64,000 nt of DNA from Ecdyonurus torrentis (GCA_949318235.1 OX439133.1:18302599-18366598), one strand, 5' to 3'; positions 12,612-23,999 are shown, numbered from the stretch's first letter. Program-made: numbers and translations. Notes: a model not told the origin generated them from the sequence alone.

Positions 12612-12961
12612 ATAAAGGCGGTTGTCTTAAATTCGCTCGTATATCAAAATTTAAAAAGTAAACTTCTAATTTTTTTGATGTCAGCTCAAACTTTAGATAA
12701 TAGCTACCCATGATTAAAATTCCAGTACCCGTGACCATCAGATAACAGAGAAAATAATTTTTTAAATTTACTAAAATTAACATGGCCTCTTATAAGACTA
12801 AAACTTCAAAAAATCATAATTCCAAATCTAACATGGTGACCCCCCAAATTTTTACATTTTTGAAGTTGCCTTATCCTAATGTATCACCATGCAAAATTTC
12901 AGATTTTTCCTTCTTTACGACTTTTTAGTCAAATCCTGTAGTAGCTGATTTCCCGCCTTAA
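12612..12961 (-). mobile_element. TTAA-MITE family 1 copy, reverse orientation
   Basis: Reverse-complement copy: 'cccgtgaccatcagataacag', 'ggcctcttataagactaaaac', 'atggtgaccccccaaa', ending 'gtagctgatttcccgcc' and TTAA (12958-12961). The left end is degenerate ('gataaaggcggttg'). The duplicate at 33613-33963 has the same site and orientation. Confidence 0.83.
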
Positions 12962-13612
12962 GGAGATCATTAAGGGGTATCAACATAACGTTATATGAAA
13001 TACGCTTGGATTCCATACTGGATTATTGAATGACATTGTTCAGCATAGAACAAACTACGTTTTTTTACATTTTCTTTGCGATATATATGTTAGCTTCCAG
13101 AAGCAAATTCGCTCCGGAAGCGGAAAATATGGTCCGAACGCGTTGGGACCACGTATGAGGCTTCGTAATGCGAAATTCGTGTTGGGAGCATGTTAAATTT
13201 AATCCCAACGCGTTGAGATCAAGTTGAAAATTTTCAACGTGACCGGATCAAATTTGAAATCTTATGACGCGTTAGGAACATGCAAAATTGTTCTTAACGC
13301 GTTGGGACAAAAATTGAAATTTCACAACGCGTTTCGGTACAATAATATATAGTTATTTGTAGAAAACATCACAAAATAAATAAAAATAATAATAAACAAT
13401 AATAAACAACAATAATAAAAAAAATTCAGATTTTTCCTTCTTTACGACTTTTTAGTCAAATCCTGTAGTAGCTGATTTCCCGCCTTAAGGAGATCATTAA
13501 GGGGTATCAACATAACGTTGTATGAAATGCGCTTGGATTCCATACTGGATTAATGAATGACATTGTTCAGCATAGAACAAACTACGGTTTTTTACATTTT
13601 CTTTGCGATATA
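12897..13612. repeat. Direct repeat of about 186 bp flanking a 340-bp insert
   Basis: The segment 'ttcagatttttccttctttacgac ... ctttgcgatata' occurs at about 12897-13086 and again at about 13427-13612, nearly identical. It contains the end of the family-1 MITE and the start of module M. The equivalent block at 33899-34086 has it only once. The second copy therefore arose here, after the large duplication, together with the intervening segment. Confidence 0.75.
13087..13424. repeat. CpG-rich insert with repeated 'aacgcgttggga' motif
   Basis: About 250 bp containing at least five variants of an AACGCGTTGGGA or GACGCGTTRGGA motif in both orientations at about 30-60 bp spacing ('ccgaacgcgttgggacc', 'cccaacgcgttgaga', 'gacgcgttaggaaca', 'taacgcgttgggaca', 'acaacgcgtttcgg'), followed by an A-rich 'aataataaacaacaataat' stretch. 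Nothing similar occurs elsewhere in the window. Unknown repeat, no coding frame. Confidence 0.6.
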
Positions 13613-13677
13613 TACATTTTGTCGTTGTTGTTATTAGTATTATTTTCCTTACATATTTGAAATAATAATTTAACCTA

Positions 13678-14087
13678 ATAACGTAGAAGGTGACAGACTT
13701 AGGGCCGGAAATCGATAAAAAAAACTATATTTTTTTTCCACATAATTTTTTGAATATAATTTATTTCTCCAACAAAACTAACACTGTAATTTTCAAATAA
13801 AATTCAGTTCAATAAAATAAAAAAAAATCCGAAAAAAGTTCTAATAATTTTCTAAATTTTATAAAAATTTCGAATTTGGCTTGGAATTTGGAATTTCGGA
13901 ATTGGAAAATTGGAATTTCCACAATTACATGTTATCTTTAAAGTGGAATAACTTTAATATTTGATCATGTTTTCTCATGTTTGATGTAACTAAACTTTTA
14001 ACTACCATTTCTCCACTATTTTGTGTTTATAATATAATTCGCGACTGTCTACTTTGCGAGATATCAGTCGGTCACTTACCCCCTTAA
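13678..14087 (+). mobile_element. TTAA-MITE family 3 copy inside module M
   Basis: Left end 'ataacgtagaaggtgacagactt', right end 'gcgagatatcagtcggtcacttaccccc' and TTAA (14084-14087), followed directly by 'cagcatcagtgctctc' of module M. Uninterrupted units read 'cctattaacagcatcaatgc', so the insertion used that TTAA. Confidence 0.8.
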
Positions 14088-14884
14088 CAGCATCAGTGCT
14101 CTCAAAAATATTTCTTACTATTTTTAAACTAGTAAAATGAGGCATATACCTATATGCCTATTCCTATGTTATTGAGTGATCCAACATGACGTTGACTTTA
14201 ACATTGGTGCATACACTCTACTGTATTATTTATGATGTCAGAAACAAGTAGAAATTTAAAAAAAAAATATTGTGCGGGTTGTTTAAGATAAATTTTTCTG
14301 ATCACTGCTATGGCGCTACAGTTTGGTTTTGAGACACACTTATGTTATTTATGTAAGTGTAATCAAGTGGTTTGTGATTTAAATAGTGATTTCATCTTGT
14401 CTATGCCTAAATAAGGTTAAAGTCATTTAGAACGTAACTATAAAAACTATTGATGACATAAAATAAAAGTGTATAATATTTACTTTTAATTTTTATAGGT
14501 TTATTAACAATTTATTATCAATTTAATAATAATAAATTTTTAATAATTAAAAAAAAAAATCAAAATAACAACATATAGTACATAGTTAATAATATTTTAT
14601 AACTAAATTTATAAATAAATTAAAGCAAGTGATGTAACAGTAATAATTAATAAAAGTTAAATGTTGAGATGATCAGCTCCTGCTCGTAAATTTAAAACGT
14701 TCGAATGGAAATAAATTTATAATTATGTAAGATAAGTCTAAAGGCGATGAACGCTATTGAAATTATTCAAGAATATTAATCAAACAGTTGCGGTGGGATT
14801 TGATTAAAGAGGTGAATATGGTGTAGTCGCATGTGTTATAGTATTAAATTGCTTGTACACCAATCTGGATCAATGAATAACTTC

Positions 14885-15172
14885 TTCAGTGCATCTATTT
14901 TTTTTAAAAGACGTATTCACTTTCGTACATTTTAAGCACGTTTTTGTGGGGTTCTCATTGTCAGAATGACAAAAAGAGGTCTCTTTTTGTCAAAATGTTG
15001 TCCTTGCTTTTGCGAATCTCCTGCAATTTCTAGAATGTTCAAAAAAGCCTTAAGAATCGCGTAAATTCAGGGGCGTTTTCTGGTACAATTTTTGTATTTT
15101 TATCTCGACTTTTTTTTATTTGTCAATGAATTGTATGATATCCAGTGTATTGTATACTGGGACTGAAGTGGG
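14885..15172. repeat. Insertion of about 285 bp shared with 35338-35620
   Basis: Foreign segment in module M between 'aataactt(c/t)' and 'agaacaaactacg'. It has an internal hairpin ('gacaaaaagaggtctctttttgtc', about 14969-14992) and ends with 'ccagtgtattgtatactgg', another inverted repeat. 'cttcagt' on the left and 'actgaag' on the right suggest short terminal inverted repeats. The second copy is in the duplicated block, so it predates that event. The minus-strand frame across its right end is not a gene. Confidence 0.55.
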
Positions 15173-16065
15173 GAGAACAAACTACGTTGTGGTTATTTAC
15201 TTTGCGAAATAGTTTATTATTATTATTGTCACAAACTTGAGATATTAATTCAACCTGTGATCTTAGTATTTTTAAATTAGCAAAATGAGTCATTTTTCTA
15301 TACCGGCCCATGTTATTGAGTGATCTAACATGAAGTCAAATTTAACATAAATGCATACATCCTATTGCCCTATTAATAAACAATTATTATTTGTATTTTG
15401 TCTGGCTTTTTCTTCCTTATATGACACCAAAACCGTAAGCTTGTCTCGTCTGCCATGAATGTAAATATGGCCCCACAAGCGAGTGAAAATACTGTAAAGT
15501 ATACTATTTGTGTGACTATTCTGGTTTATGACATCAGAAACTGGCAAAAATTAGAATGAAAATATTGAGATGGTTGCATAAGCCGCAATTTTCCGATCAC
15601 AACTATGGGTTCTCAGACAAAATAATTTTATTTATGTACGTCTTATTAAGTTTTTTGTAATGTAAATTGCAGTGTTTTCTTCTGGTCTATGCCTCTATTT
15701 AAGTAAGAGTAATTTAAAACCTAACTATGGAAACTATTGATGTCATAAAAATATTCGTTTTATTTCTTTTGTTTTATAAATTTTAATAAAAAATATTATT
15801 GAATTAAAAAAGTACATTTTTAAAAATTTTAAAAACAATTTAAAAATAATAATATTTAAAGTATAGATAGTTCATAAAATATATTATATTTAAATAAATA
15901 AATTAAATTACAATAATCTGAAGTTCAGAGTAATTAAATTTTTAAATAAGCATTCAATGAATTCCATTACATGTGGTGATGAATGTAGATAATTAGTTTG
16001 CGGTTGAAAAATAAGCTTTATCAAGTAAAGAAACAATTCAACAATTGGAAATAATCCACTGCGGT

Positions 16066-16455
16066 AGAAATAGAAAGATGGAGAGGGTATCCGACTGAAC
16101 TAGGACTGAAAGTTGTTAAAAGAGGAACCATGTGCTCACAATATTTTTGTTACATGCTTTCTCTCCAGCAACGCAAACATTACAATATTCAAATGAAATC
16201 GAGTAGATTAAATTATAATAATAAAATGTTTCGAAAAAAGTTTTAAATGTTATATTTTATTTTATAAGTGTCTATTTTAAATTTCCACATTTTACTGTAA
16301 TCTTTAAAGTGGAAAAACTTAAATATTTGATCGTGTTTTTTAATGTTTTATGAAGTTAAACTACTTCTTACCTTTTCTTCTAAATTGCTTTGGGTTAATT
16401 TTATAATTTGCGATCGTCCAGTTTGCAAGATATCTGTCGGTCACCTACTACCATA
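16066..16455 (+). mobile_element. TTAA-MITE family 3 copy
   Basis: Body 'aatttccacattttactgtaatctttaaagtgg' and right end 'gcaagatatctgtcggtcacctactacc' are diagnostic. Both TTAA flanks are decayed. It sits between linker and module M of a class Y unit, as at 2143 and 41789. Confidence 0.65.
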
Positions 16456-17054
16456 AGTAGTTTACTAGCGTGTATCCGCATGACGTTTTATTAAATGCGC
16501 TTGGAGACCATACAGGAGTAATAAATAACATTGTTCAGTATAGAAAAAACAAATTTACGTTTTGTTGCTTTACACTTCGCTTAATCGTGTTTAATTATTA
16601 TTATTTTTCTCACATAATTGGGATACCATTGCACTTATTAAAAGCATCAATGCTCTCAAAAATATTGCTTACTTTTTTAAATTAACCGAATGAGTCATAT
16701 TGCTATTACGGCATATGTTATTGTGTGATCCAACATGGCGTCAACTTTAACATAGATGCATACACCCTATTGTATTGTTTATGACGTCAGAAACAGACAA
16801 AAAATAGTATGAAAATGTTGTGCCGCTTGCTTAAGTTGAAATATTCTGATCACTGCTACGGCGCTTCAGTTGGGTTTTCAGACAAACTAATGTTATTTAT
16901 GTAGTCCCAACAAGTGTTTTGTAATGTAAATTCTATTGTTTTCTTCTTGCCTATGCCTTTATATTTAGTAAGTGTTATTTAAAGCTAAACAAAGAAAACT
17001 ATTGATGATATCATAAAAATGTTTACTATTTATTTTGTAGCATTTTATTTTTAG

Positions 17055-17463
17055 TTAAGGCGGTGGGGGCCCGACTTAGACCGGAAATCGCTAAAAGAAC
17101 AACTATATTTTCCCAATAATTTTTTGTACATGATTTAGTTCCAATAAAACAAACACTATAATTTTCAAATAAAATAAAAAACAAAGTAAATTAAAAAATA
17201 TATTTTTTTTTATACCAAAAAAAAATTAATTATATTTTTAATTGTAAAAAAGTTTCTAATTTGACTAAAATTTCCCGCTCAAATTTGAATTTCCACATTT
17301 ACATGTTATCTTTAAAGTGTAATAACTTAAATATTTGATCGTGTTTTCACATGTTTGACATAACTAAATTTTTAAGTAACATTTCTTCTTTACTTTGTGT
17401 TATTTATTATTATTCGCAACCGTCCTAGTTGGCGAGATAACAGTCGGTCAACTACCCCCTTAA
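17055..17463 (+). mobile_element. TTAA-MITE family 3 copy at a third site
   Basis: Exact TTAA at both ends (17055-17058 and 17460-17463). Left 'ggcggtgggggcccgacttagaccgg', right 'gcgagataacagtcggtcaactaccccc'. Unlike the other copies it lies in the A+T tail of a unit ('tatttttagttaa ... ttaatgaacaaattg'). It is good evidence that this family moved as a TTAA-targeting element and is not just a part of the monomer. Confidence 0.85.
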
Positions 17464-17967
17464 TGAACAAATTGAAGTTAGTAAAAAAAAAAAAGGAACA
17501 ATTTAAAATACTTAAAATAGAACATAAATTGTTAATAATATATTTTATATGTAAATTTATAAATTAATATACAACAATAATTATGTAGATGAATAAAATA
17601 TTCAATAAATCACTCTACCTTGATCATGGTTGTGACGTTCGAAGGTAATTAGTTTGCTGAAATGTAACAAGCGTTTTATTGGTTACAAAATAAATCAAAG
17701 ATAAAATTGGCAAACTTAGTCTGTCCTATATACCACCCATGTAATTAAGTCATCCACCATGGCGTCGACGTTAATTTGAATACACCTTGTTGCAATATTA
17801 TTAAATAATTATTATTTGTAAGCCATAGACAACATGTTCTCTCCAATAATTAAATACAAAATAGGATCTACAGAACTGATGACATTTTAACCAGAATGTA
17901 AATTTTGCCGCTCAACAGAGTGAAAATACTGTAAAGTATGCTATTTGCGTGAGTATTTCTTTTTTTT

Positions 17968-17969
<2 letters not shown>

Positions 17970-18002
<33 letters not shown>
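17970..18002 (+). repeat. (CT)n microsatellite
   Basis: About 15 CT units after a T-rich run, placed just before a class X core 'acgtcagaaataggt'. It has replaced the 'gtttatg' normally preceding the core. Confidence 0.9.
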
Positions 18003-18008
<6 letters not shown>

Positions 18009-18747
18009 ACGTCAGAAATAGGTAAAAAAATGTTATGAAAATGTTAGTCAAGTTGCATAAGTCAAAATTTTCTAATCACTGCTACGGCGCTACAGTTGGG
18101 TTTTGAGACAAAACGAAGTTTTTATGTAAGTTTCATCAAGTGTTAGGTGATAATATCTACTATTTTCTTCTGGTGTATTTCTTGTAAGCAAGTTAAAAAA
18201 AAAAATTATAAAAAGTATGGATAATGTAATAAAAATGTTTATTATATTAATTTTTTTTCTTACTTATATTAAAAATAGTTATTGATATAATATAAATTCA
18301 TTTTTAGCAATTTAAAAAAATAATTTAAAATAGTAACATTCAGTATTTTTATACAAGTAATTTATTATATTTTGTACGTAAATTTATAAATTTAATTATT
18401 CCATCCTAAGATTTAATTGAATAATTTATTCAATAGAAATCTCTGCTTATTTGTTGTGAGAGACGATCAAATATCGAATAGATAATAATTTGAGGTAAAG
18501 GAAAATGCATATTATTACAACTGCAAAATAAATATCAACAATCAGCTTTTGCGGGATGTGATATATGGGTAAAAAATAAAAGGTGAATCCGCATGACGTT
18601 TAATTAACTGAGCTTGGAGACCATAGTGGATTGATGAATGACTGTTCAGCATTGAACAAACTATGTTTTTGAATATTTTCTTTGCGCAATAAACATTTTG
18701 TTGTTATTATGATTTGTCTCACATATTTGAGATAATAATTTGACTTA

Positions 18748-19137
18748 TTAACGTAGAAGGTGCCCGACTTAACTGGAAATCGCTAAATGATTTATTTATT
18801 TTCACAATAATTTTTTGAAAATTAATATATCCAGCAAAACTTACACTACTGTATATCATTTTCAAATAATATAGAGTAAATATAAAAAAAAAATGTTCCG
18901 AAAACGGTTTTATTCATATGTTTAATTTTATAAAAGTTTCTAATTTGACTAAAATTTGCAGCTAAAATTTGATTTTCCACAATGACATGTTATCTTTCAA
19001 GTGGAATAACTTAAATATTTGGTCGTGTTTTAACATGTTTGATGTAGCTAAACTTTTAAATAGCATTCCCCCTAGTTTATATTATAATTCGCGACCGTCT
19101 AGTCTACGAGATATCAGTCTGTCACCTACCCCCTTAA
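18748..19137 (+). mobile_element. TTAA-MITE family 3 copy inside module M
   Basis: Exact TTAA flanks (18748-18751, 19134-19137). Left 'cgtagaaggtgcccgactta', right 'acgagatatcagtctgtcacctaccccc'. Module M resumes with 'tagtaccaatgctctc'. The plus-strand frame within it is a by-product of the T-rich body. Confidence 0.85.
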
Positions 19138-19330
19138 TAGTACCAATGCTCTCAAAAATATTTCTTACTATTTTTAAACTGTTGAAATTAGTCATATTCC
19201 TATAATGACCTAATTTTATGTTATTGAGTGATCCAACATGGCTTTGACTTTAACATGAATGCATACACCTACTGTATTTTTTATGACGTCAGAAACAGAA
19301 AAAATTAGCATAAAAATGTCGAACTGATTG

Positions 19331-19807
19331 CAGACTTGCAAAAGTAGGTTTAGTGAAAAAATAAACAAACTCACAGCCCAACAATACTAACAAAGTCCTA
19401 GCAGACGACTTACTGTTCCTGTCTACATTTAACATGCTTTCTTTTGAGGCAATGAAGTAGCTATTACTCAAGTTAGAATTATTCTTTAGAGCTGAAATTT
19501 TTACTCTAGCTTACAGAGCCTACAAGCTTTTGTTTTCCTGGATTTCAAATAATTTAGTTAAAAATTATTTTTTCACCCAATTGACTTCAAATCCAGGAAA
19601 ACAAAAGATTTGAGGCTCAGTAAGCTACAGTAAAAATTTCAGCTGTTAGAAAATAATTCTAACTCAAGTTATAGCTGCTGCATTGCCCCATAAGAAAGCA
19701 TGTTAAATGTAGACAGGAACAGTAAGTCGTCTGCTAGCACTTTGTTAGTATTGTTGGGCTTTGAGTTTGTTTATTTGCTCACTAAACCTATTTCTGCAAG
19801 TCTTCTA
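19331..19807. mobile_element. 0.48-kb palindromic fold-back element
   Basis: Arms about 19332-19557 and 19582-19806 are inverted copies, about 90% identical by eye. Termini: 'agacttgcaaaagtaggtttagtg' on the left and, reading the complement of the right end, 'agaagacttgcagaaatagg'. The outer 15 bp and a 'gtgaaaa.ataaaca' stretch match the termini of the 4.67-kb palindrome at 4389-9059, so both belong to one family. About 130 bp of the host class Y core (including the 'ctgatcactgc' box) is missing at the site. Short frames in each arm (MLNVDRNSKSSA.TLLVLLG) are mirror images of the arms. No protein is recognised. Confidence 0.85.
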
Positions 19808-21220
19808 TTGAAACTTAAAAATAAAAACTATACTATAAAAAGAATTGATTATAACATAAAAATGTTTGTAACATTTATTTTAATTATATAAATTATATAA
19901 AAATATTTATATAATTCAAATTAATTAATTTTACAAATTAAAAAATTATTTAAAAATAATAAAATAAGTAGATAATTCATAATATTTTATTAATAAAATT
20001 ATAAATAAAATTGCCAAATCTCTAATTGTAAGGAATAATTTATTCATTATAAAATGATATTACAAAATTACGTCAGAGAAAGAATTTTTTATGAACCAGT
20101 AATAGAAAATAATTAGTTATTGATGAATATGCGTTTTATTTAAAAAGAAACAATTGAATACTATAAATTAATCAGCTGCTGCGGAAATTTATTAAAACGT
20201 TTAGTAGGGTATTTGCGCAAGATGTTTTAGTAAAAGTTCTTGGACACATGGATAACATTGTTCAGCATAGGACGAACTACTTTTTTTTTTTCTTTTTTTT
20301 TTTTTCTTATTTTCTGTAATTTATTTTTCTCACAAAATTCAACTTTTTAAAAGCATCAACACTCTAAAAAAACATTTTATAGTATTTTAAAATTAACAAA
20401 ATGAGTTATTTTCCTACATCGACCCATGGTATTTAGTTTATCCAACATGGCGTCGACTTTAATATAAATGCAAACACCCTATTGTAATGTTTATGACGCA
20501 GGTAAGAATAAGTATGAAAATTTTGTGCTGGTTGCATTAGTTGAAATTTTCTGATCACTTCTACGGAGTTACAGTTGGGTTTTGTGACAAACTAAAGTTA
20601 TTTAAGTAAGTTTCATCAAGTGTTTTGTGATGTATATTGTAGTGTTTTCTTGATGCATACATTTTTAATTAAAATGAAAAATCAAACTATGAAAATGGTT
20701 GATGCTATCATAAAAATGTTTGTATTATTTATTTTTTTATGAATTTTTTTAAATTAATAAAAATGCATTTCTAATTGTTAAAAAATAATACAAAAATAAT
20801 ATTTACAAGATAGTACATAATTTATAATATTTTATAAGTAAATTTATAAATATAATTACAACATAGATCAATGAACCTGTGAGTAAATTACTCTACTTAT
20901 TACATTCTTTTTTAAAGTTTCAAACAAAATTTGATTGGCGGAACATGAAAATGCAGTTTACTAGGGTGTATGCAGATGACGTCATATTTATTGCGCTTGG
21001 AGGCCATACTGGAGTAGTGCATAACATTGCTCAGCATAGGACAAACTTCATTTAAGCCCATTTTCTTTGAGAAATCGGTTAATTTTTTTGTTATTTGCTA
21101 TTTTTCTCACATACATGAGATACTAATTCCACATATTTACAACATCAATGCTCTCAAATATATTTGATAGTGTTTTTAAACTGGCAAATTATGTTTGTTT
21201 TTTTCCTATGCCACCCATAG

Positions 21221-21700
21221 TTACCCCGACTTCCACGCTTGGGTCATCCAAATTGAGCTAATTGAATTTTTCGGTTGAACCGCCCCTTTAATTCTTCGGA
21301 GGTGAGTATTTAACCCCTTGATGCTGACCATCGTTATATGGAAGTCAAGTTACCCCTACTTCCACGCTTGTGTCATCCAAATTGAGATAATTGAATTTTT
21401 CGGAAGAACCGCCCCTTTAATCCTCGGGGGTTGATTATTTAACCCCTTGGTACTGACCATCGTTATATGGAAGTAAAGTTACCCGGATTTCAACGTTTGT
21501 TGCATCCAAATCGGGGTACTTTAATTTTACGGTTGAACCGCCCCTTTAATCCTCAGGGGTTGAGTATATAACCCTTTGGTGCTCACTATTGTCTGCAGAA
21601 GGTCAATTTACCCCGATTTCAACGTTTGCTGCGTCCAAATCGGAGAACTTTAATTTTCAGTACTGTACACCCCTAATTGACCCCCAGGGGGTGGACCCAG
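21221..21700. repeat. Tandem repeat, exact 129-bp period, about 3.7 copies
   Basis: Units start at 21221, 21350, 21479 and 21608, each beginning TTACCCC or TTACCCG and continuing 'acttccacgcttgtgtcatcc' then 'gaaccgcccctttaat' and 'aaccccttggt'. Spacing is exactly 129 bp three times although units differ by point changes. 129 is a multiple of three, but every frame has stops (the longest minus-strand frame stops near each junction). The fourth unit degrades after about 21660. The sequence is much richer in G+C than its surroundings. Confidence 0.85.
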
Positions 21701-22200
21701 AGGGTGGAAGATAACCTTTTGGTACCTTCATTTGGATAACTCATCTTTTAATACCTTCTAGGTTGAAATTTTAATATGTGTTATCGTGAGTTATATTTAT
21801 ATCAAGGGTTTTACTTTGCACCCTAGTAATCGTATTGGTACATTAATAACCCTTTAAAAGGGTGAAAGGGTTAATTTGGGATCTACAAACTTTCAGGGTT
21901 CAAAGATGAAAAGGTGGTCCCCCCTGTCAAGTGAGATGGATCGATTACCATGGATACTAAGGGTGCAGGGTCGGTTTAAAGGGGGTCGCCCTGGTTATGG
22001 GGTGCTAGAGATGGGCAGTTGCTACATCACAACTGCCTGGTGCGGAATTGCGGCGGCTGCGGCGAGTACGGCGAGTGCGTTATAGTGCCGTTCCACGTTA
22101 TGTCGCGAGCTAGAGAGATGGCGATTTCGACAAGTCATCAGAAATTTGGTCCCATTGAAGTATACAAAACTTTTTTTTAGGGTATCCAGGGCCTTTAAGT
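21700..22200. other. G+C-rich foreign segment next to the 129-bp repeat
   Basis: Non-array sequence with 'ccctttaaaagggtgaaaggg' and a G+C-rich part (21910-22150) holding 'gcggcggctgcggcgagtacggcgagtg'. A 70-codon plus-strand frame (21876-22085) is open here but has no recognisable domain and ends in an alanine-rich, repeat-like tail. Together with the 129-bp repeat it may be one insertion of about 1 kb into the W module. Identity unknown. Confidence 0.45.
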
Positions 22201-22929
22201 TTTAAAGAAAAGGAGTTATATTTTTGATTAACAATTTAGAAGATAATTTTAAAAAAATAACAAAAGTTCATAATGTATTATATTTTATAAGTAAATTTAT
22301 AAATTAAATGAAACATCAGATATTGGCTATGAGATAATTTTCAGAACAAATGTTGTAAATATTTCTTGCACATACTTTGATTTAATGTTTAATGTGACGA
22401 ATGAATGGAAATTCATTTGATCTTGATGAATAAGCGTTTCACAATTTCAGAAGAATTCATTATTACTCTAATATAATTAACTGCTGTTGAAATTGATTAA
22501 AGATTTCAATTGAGTGTATACGCATGATGTCTTATTGAATGCACTTGGACACATGAATAACATTGTTCAGCATAGGACAGACTTCGTTTTTGTCTATTTT
22601 CTGTTTATTTGTTATATTTCTCACGTTCTTGAGATACTGATTCAACATATTAAATGCATTAATACTCTAAAAAAAAAAAAAAAAAAATCATAGTATTTTA
22701 AAATTGGCAAAATTGATTATTTTCCTACATCGACCCATGTTATTTAGTTTATCCAACATGGCGTTGACTTTAATATAAATGCAAACACCCTATTGTAATG
22801 TTTATGACGCAGGTAAAAATAAGTATCACAAATTTGTGCTGGTTGCATAAGTTGAAATTTTCTGATCACTACTACGGAGCTACAGTTGGGTTTTGAGATA
22901 AATTAAATATTATATATATATAAGTTTCA

Positions 22930-23267
22930 TTAAGGGAGTAGGGTACCGAACTTATATCTCAAAAAATTACAAGTGCTTTAGGTCTCAATTTGGTGTCATT
23001 GTGTAGCTAAGGGTCATATCTAGCGATGATATCAATTTCAAGATGTTTAACCGTCCTGAAAAAAAGAAAAAATATATTGAAATTAACATTGGGCCTTATG
23101 GGCTTAAAATTTCAAAAAATCATATAAAATTAATTTGCACGGTGACCACCCAAAATTTTATATATTTGAAATTGTCTCAAGCTGAAGTAGCATTGTGCAA
23201 AATTTCATATTTTTTTGACGAGAAAAGTTTGAGCCTAATGGCCGACGTCGGTCCCCTACTCCCTTAA
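22930..23267 (+). mobile_element. TTAA-MITE family 2, complete copy
   Basis: 338 bp with TTAA at both ends (22930-22933, 23264-23267) and terminal inverted repeats: left TTAAGGGAGTAGGG-tACCGAaC, right (complement) TTAAGGGAGTAGGGGACCGAC. Subterminal TATCTC starts 26 bp from the left end. It interrupts 'tttcat..aagtgttttgtgat' of a class Z core. The centre ('gggccttatgggctt', 'cggtgaccacccaaaattt', 'agcattgtgcaaaatttcatat') is homologous to the complement of family 1, so the two families share an ancestor. No transposase. Confidence 0.92.
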
Positions 23268-23603
23268 GTGTTTTGTGATATAAATTGCAGTGGTGTCCTT
23301 TTGTTAATATCTTGTTTTTAAGTTGAAAAAATAAAATCAAGCTATAAAAACTCTAGATGATATCATAAAAAAAGTTTATTATATTAATTTATATTTTTTA
23401 ACATATATTTAAATACACGCTAATTTATTACAATACATTTTTAACAAGTTAAATAATAATATTAATTTTTTAAGGTATAGTACAAAGTAAATAAATTTTT
23501 ATGAGTAAATTTATAAATTAAATTACAAAAGCTATGCATTTTAAATGATTATTCAATTAAATATTGTACTGTTTTTTATGTTAATTGAAGAACGAATGAT
23601 ATT

Positions 23604-23941
23604 TTAGGTGGGAGATCAGCTACTGCGGGATTTGACTAAAAAGTTGTAAAGAAAGGAAAATCTGAAATTTTGCACAGTGATACATTGGGATTAAGTATCT
23701 TGAAAAATGTAAAAATTTAGGGTGGTCACCATGCTAGATATTTAAATATGATTTTTTGAAGTTTTAGTCCCATAAGAGCCCATGTTAATTTCAATAATTA
23801 ATTTCTCTCTTATCTGATGGTCACAGGTTCTGAAAATTTTATCATAGGTAGCTGTTACTATTAACTTTCACATGGCATTATAAAATTTGGAAGTTTTCTT
23901 TTTAGATTTTGAGATACAAGCCATCTATATACAACCCTTAA
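23604..23941 (+). mobile_element. TTAA-MITE family 1 copy
   Basis: 'ttaggtgggagatcagctac' to 'gccatctatatacaaccc' and TTAA (23938-23941). All family-1 landmarks are present: 'gtggtcaccatgctagat', 'cccataagagcccatg', 'gatggtcacaggttctg'. Inserted in the linker of a class X unit. Confidence 0.87.
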
Positions 23942-23999
23942 TTTGTGTTCATGAAAATGCGTGGAACATAAAACATGTAAACAATAATTGCTGCGGAAA

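Larger units (their letters stand above)
10240..20040 (+). repeat. Tandem array block 2 (Z-X-Y-X-Y-X-Y)
   Basis: Seven units with anchors near 10780 (Z), 11552 (X), 14182 (Y), 15327 (X), 16731 (Y), 17755 (X) and 19237 (Y). This is the longest regular alternation in the window. Units vary from about 0.8 to 2.6 kb because of inserted MITEs. The first part (to about 15655) is the same duplicated block as 28695-36090. No gene is seen. Confidence 0.82.
20040..22300 (+). repeat. Tandem array block 3 (Z, then truncated W module)
   Basis: One class Z unit (anchor near 20445; core at 20490-20640; tail 'aaatttataaatataattacaac' near 20850), then a variant module M (class W: 'agggtgtatgcagatgacgtcat', 'ggaggccatactggagtagtg') starting at 20962. 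The W copy is cut at about 21215 by unrelated sequence with the 129-bp repeats. The array resumes with a tail near 22270-22310. Confidence 0.78.

Noticed and set aside
19289..19891. Similar peptides from the two arms of the small palindrome
   Set aside because: Both derive from the same inverted arm sequence. Changes between them do not favour silent positions, and each frame runs out into array sequence.
21876..22085. 70-codon frame in the G+C-rich segment as a gene
   Set aside because: No domain, an alanine-rich repetitive end, and it lies in a probable insertion beside a minisatellite.
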